In this document: piece by piece, positions 62,067 to 64,000 of the stretch
Layout: every line of letters begins with the position of its first letter
How positions within the stretch are numbered: position 1 is the first letter of the stretch
Source of the DNA: Baekduia alba
Lineage (GTDB): Bacteria; Actinomycetota; Thermoleophilia; Solirubrobacterales; Solirubrobacteraceae
Length of the DNA stretch: 64,000 nt
Reading direction: 5' to 3'
NCBI RefSeq assembly: GCF_028416635.1
Contig: NZ_CP114013.1
Span: forward strand, 1,550,001 to 1,614,000
Notes under the pieces: model-generated
Told to the model about the DNA's origin: nothing
Database searches by the model: none
What the model saw: the letters and a program-made list of their open reading frames with translations, nothing else
Translations under genes and position numbers: made by a program

Positions 62067-63031
62067 TCATCGACGAGGAGACCAAGGACGTGTCCATCCC
62101 GACGGGCGACCCGCGGGCCGAGGGCGCCGCGCTGCCCGAGCGCGCCGCGCCGGTCGTCCCGCCGATCCGCAAGATCGTCGTCGACCGGCACCCGACGGTC
62201 GCGCCGGCCGCGGCGGTCACGACGCACCCCGGCGGCTACGCCGGCGTCGGACCGAGCGCAGCGCGCGGCGAGCCCGGACCGGAGCGCATGGCGCTCCAGG
62301 GGCTGTCGGTGTTCTACGGCGACAACGAGGCGGTCAAGCAGGTGTCGCTCTCGATCCGGCTGGGCGAGGTCCTGGCCTTGATCGGGCCGTCGGGCTGCGG
62401 CAAGACGACGCTGCTGCGGACGCTGAACCGCCTGACCGAGCTGACGCCCGGCGCCGCGCGCGGCGGCACGATCCTGCTCGACGGCATCGACGTCGACGCG
62501 CTGGAGGTCACCACGCTGCGCCGCCGCGTGGCGATGGTCTTCCAGCAGCCCAACCCGTTCCCGATGTCGATCTTCGACAACGTGGCCTACGCGCTGCGCG
62601 AGCAGTCGCGCAAGCGGCCGGGCCGGCGCGTCGTCGAGCCGCTGGTCGAGGACGCGCTGCGCCGCGCCGGCCTGTGGGACGAGGTCAAGGACAAGCTCGA
62701 CGCGCCCGCGCTGCGCCTGTCCGGCGGCCAGCAGCAGCGCCTGTGCATCGCGCGCGCCATCGCGACGCGGCCCGAGGTCCTGCTGATGGACGAGCCGTGC
62801 TCGGCGCTGGATCCGCGCTCGACCGCGGTCATCGAGCAGCTGATCGGCGAGCTGCGCACCGACCTGGCCATCGTGATCGTCACCCACAACATGCAGCAGG
62901 CCCGGCGCGTGGGGGACAAGGTCGCGTTCATGTACCTGGGCGACCTGGTGGAGTACGGCCCGGCCGAGCAGATCTTCGACGCGCCGCAGGCGCAGCGCAC
63001 GCGCGACTACGTGCGCGGGGCGTTCGGGTGA
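62063..63031 (+). CDS. pstB: Phosphate ABC transporter ATPase PstB with N-terminal extension
   Basis: 322 residues from GTG 62063. The PstB core begins at Met76 ([18 protein letters not shown]). Walker [19 protein letters not shown], PstB insert [21 protein letters not shown], signature [18 protein letters not shown], Walker [21 protein letters not shown]-loop [12 protein letters not shown]. The first ~75 residues (Pro/Ala/Val-rich, ending RGEPGPER) are absent from ordinary PstB (~255 residues), but their codon bias is coding-like and the frame is open from the pstA overlap. Confidence 0.93.
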   Translation: MIIDEETKDVSIPTGDPRAEGAALPERAAPVVPPIRKIVVDRHPTVAPAAAVTTHPGGYAGVGPSAARGEPGPERMALQGLSVFYGDNEAVKQVSLSIRLGEVLALIGPSGCGKTTLLRTLNRLTELTPGAARGGTILLDGIDVDALEVTTLRRRVAMVFQQPNPFPMSIFDNVAYALREQSRKRPGRRVVEPLVEDALRRAGLWDEVKDKLDAPALRLSGGQQQRLCIARAIATRPEVLLMDEPCSALDPRSTAVIEQLIGELRTDLAIVIVTHNMQQARRVGDKVAFMYLGDLVEYGPAEQIFDAPQAQRTRDYVRGAFG

Positions 63032-63789
63032 TCCGTGTTGTCTCGTCGTGCGCGGTGCTCGGCACGGCGACGGTCGTGCTGACCGGCTGCCTCGGCGTCG
63101 AGACGACGCCGGAGAAGAGCGCCGCGAAGGCGGCGAAGGCCGCCAACACCGTCGCCCATCAGAAGGGCGTCACGGTCGGCAAGGCCAACGCCTCGATCAA
63201 GGTGGAGGACGCGGTCGTCGTCCAGGATCCCAACGGCGTCGCGGCCGTCGTGCGCGTCAAGAACACCGGCCCCACGCAGGCGTCGCTGCCGGTGGGCATC
63301 ACCGTCACCGACGCCAGGGGAAGGAAGCTGTACGCCAACGACGTCCCCGGCCTCGACCCGTCGCTGACCTCGCTGCCGGTGCTCGCGGCCGGCGAGGAGG
63401 TCGACTGGGTCAACAACCAGATCCTGGTCGCCGGCCGGGCGGCGAAGGTCGCGGCGGTCGTCGGCGCGGCCAAGGGCAACGCGCCGGGCGCGCTGCCCAA
63501 GATCGCGCTGGCCGGCATCGCCGCCGGCCAGGACGAGGACGGCTTCTACGCGAAGGGGACGATCCGCAACGAGTCCTCTGTCGCGCAGCAGCGCATCGTG
63601 ATCACCTGCGTCGCGCGCGACGGCGACCGGGTGACCGCCGCGGGTCGCGCGGTCATCGACCGCCTCGAGCCCGCCAAGGACCTCAAGAAGCCCACGACCT
63701 TCACCGTCTTCTTCATCGGCGACCCGAAGCAGGCCAGGCTGGCCTGCGCCGCGCCGCCGACCGTCCTCGAGGAAGGAGGAGCCAAGTGA
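63028..63789 (+). CDS. Lipoprotein encoded in the pst operon
   Basis: 253 residues. Lipobox VVLTGCLG (Cys21). The mature part starts with an Ala/Lys-rich helix ([19 protein letters not shown]) and then one or two beta-sandwich repeats ([40 protein letters not shown]) resembling DUF4352-like or FxLYD proteins. Translationally coupled to pstB (GTGA at 63028). Function unknown; because PstS lacks a lipobox, this could tether or dock PstS at the membrane (speculation). Confidence 0.8.
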   Translation: MIRVVSSCAVLGTATVVLTGCLGVETTPEKSAAKAAKAANTVAHQKGVTVGKANASIKVEDAVVVQDPNGVAAVVRVKNTGPTQASLPVGITVTDARGRKLYANDVPGLDPSLTSLPVLAAGEEVDWVNNQILVAGRAAKVAAVVGAAKGNAPGALPKIALAGIAAGQDEDGFYAKGTIRNESSVAQQRIVITCVARDGDRVTAAGRAVIDRLEPAKDLKKPTTFTVFFIGDPKQARLACAAPPTVLEEGGAK

Positions 63790-64000
63790 CCCCTGACGTG
63801 CACCGACCGCAGCTCGGTCAACCGGACGCGCCGTGCCGCACCTGCGGCGCGCCGCTGGCCGCCGACCAGCGCTACTGCCTGCAGTGCGGCAACCGCCGCG
63901 CCGAGGCGCGCCTGCCGTTCCTGGACATCCTGGCCTCGCAGGTGCCGCACGCCTCGGCGGCCGCTGCCGCGCAGGCCACGACCAAGACCACGTCGCGCGG
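63786..64000 (+). CDS. Zinc-ribbon protein, 3' end outside window
   Basis: 71 codons up to the edge, from a GTG overlapping the lipoprotein stop. A four-Cys zinc ribbon APCRTCGAPLAADQRYCLQC is nearly identical to that of the phosphoesterase gene at 57763-59130, followed by LPFLDILASQVPHAS and a helical Ala/Thr-rich part. Last visible member of the pst operon. The remainder might be a membrane or phosphoesterase protein like its paralogue. Confidence 0.75.
   Translation, partial: MTPDVHRPQLGQPDAPCRTCGAPLAADQRYCLQCGNRRAEARLPFLDILASQVPHASAAAAAQATTKTTSR

Noticed and set aside
62066-62288. Reading the PstB extension as a non-coding leader
   Set aside because: The frame is open from a GTGA overlap and third positions are almost all G/C, so translation is more likely.

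Overview
The window is very GC-rich bacterial DNA (third codon positions almost entirely G or C) with many GTG and TTG starts, stop/start overlaps, few rho-independent terminators and actinobacterial-type 11-bp PHO boxes. This points to Actinomycetota. The gene mix (CHAD/Ppk polyphosphate cluster, many acyl-CoA dehydrogenases, a two-domain fatty acyl-CoA reductase, PHP-glycosyltransferase fusion, tandem YbjQ proteins) suggests the Thermoleophilia/Solirubrobacterales side of the phylum. That placement is inference; no rRNA or tRNA gene was seen.

Layout. 1-4.8 kb: a cut membrane protein, a TauE/SafE exporter, an ECF sigma factor fused to a zinc-finger/membrane/SH3-like tail, and exported proteins. 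4.8-13.2 kb: alpha/beta hydrolase, HAD phosphatase, NYN protein, GNAT, P450 and three acyl-CoA dehydrogenases. 13.2-21.3 kb: diguanylate cyclase, histidine kinase, phosphoesterase, GNAT and two ABC exporter systems. 21.3-25.5 kb: polyphosphate cluster (Ppx/GppA, two CHAD proteins, Ppk1). 25.6-28.1 kb: deacetylase lipoprotein, degenerate HD protein, SnoaL/DUF3320-like fusion. 28.3-39.1 kb: HDAC-like deacetylase, HxlR/quinone reductase, MFS/ArsR, carotenoid oxygenase/PadR, acyl-CoA reductase, enoyl-CoA hydratases. 39.1-48.8 kb: D-Ala-D-Ala carboxypeptidase, ABC-F ATPase, tandem YbjQ operon, TIM-barrel protein, DAHP synthase, DUF5519 protein. 48.8-51.3 kb: DrrAB-type exporter with divergent TetR. 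51.4-57 kb: PHP-glycosyltransferase fusion, second glycosyltransferase, DUF2334 deacetylase, MBL/rhodanese protein. 57-64 kb: two exported or membrane proteins and the pstSCAB operon, ending in a cut zinc-ribbon gene.

The main unifying signal is phosphate control. Arrays of GTTCAC-like 11-bp direct repeats (PHO boxes) stand before five transcription units: ppk1 (23301), a TIM-barrel protein (45891), the PHP-glycosyltransferase cluster (51313), an exported protein of unknown function (57714) and pstS (59175). Three of them share a 17-nt gap to a -10-like hexamer. Phosphate uptake, polyphosphate handling and probably glycolipid synthesis would form one local PhoP regulon with two members that have no known phosphate role. 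PhoP, PhoR and PhoU are not in the window.

A second recurrent pattern is a TAnnnT hexamer ending 6-9 nt before the start codon of at least a dozen first genes, as expected for leaderless transcripts. Several regulators sit beside clear dyads: three 13-bp TetR sites at an 18-bp period, an HxlR inverted repeat, and a SoxR/MerR-type operator before a DUF5519 gene. No CRISPR array, insertion sequence, prophage or integron was seen.
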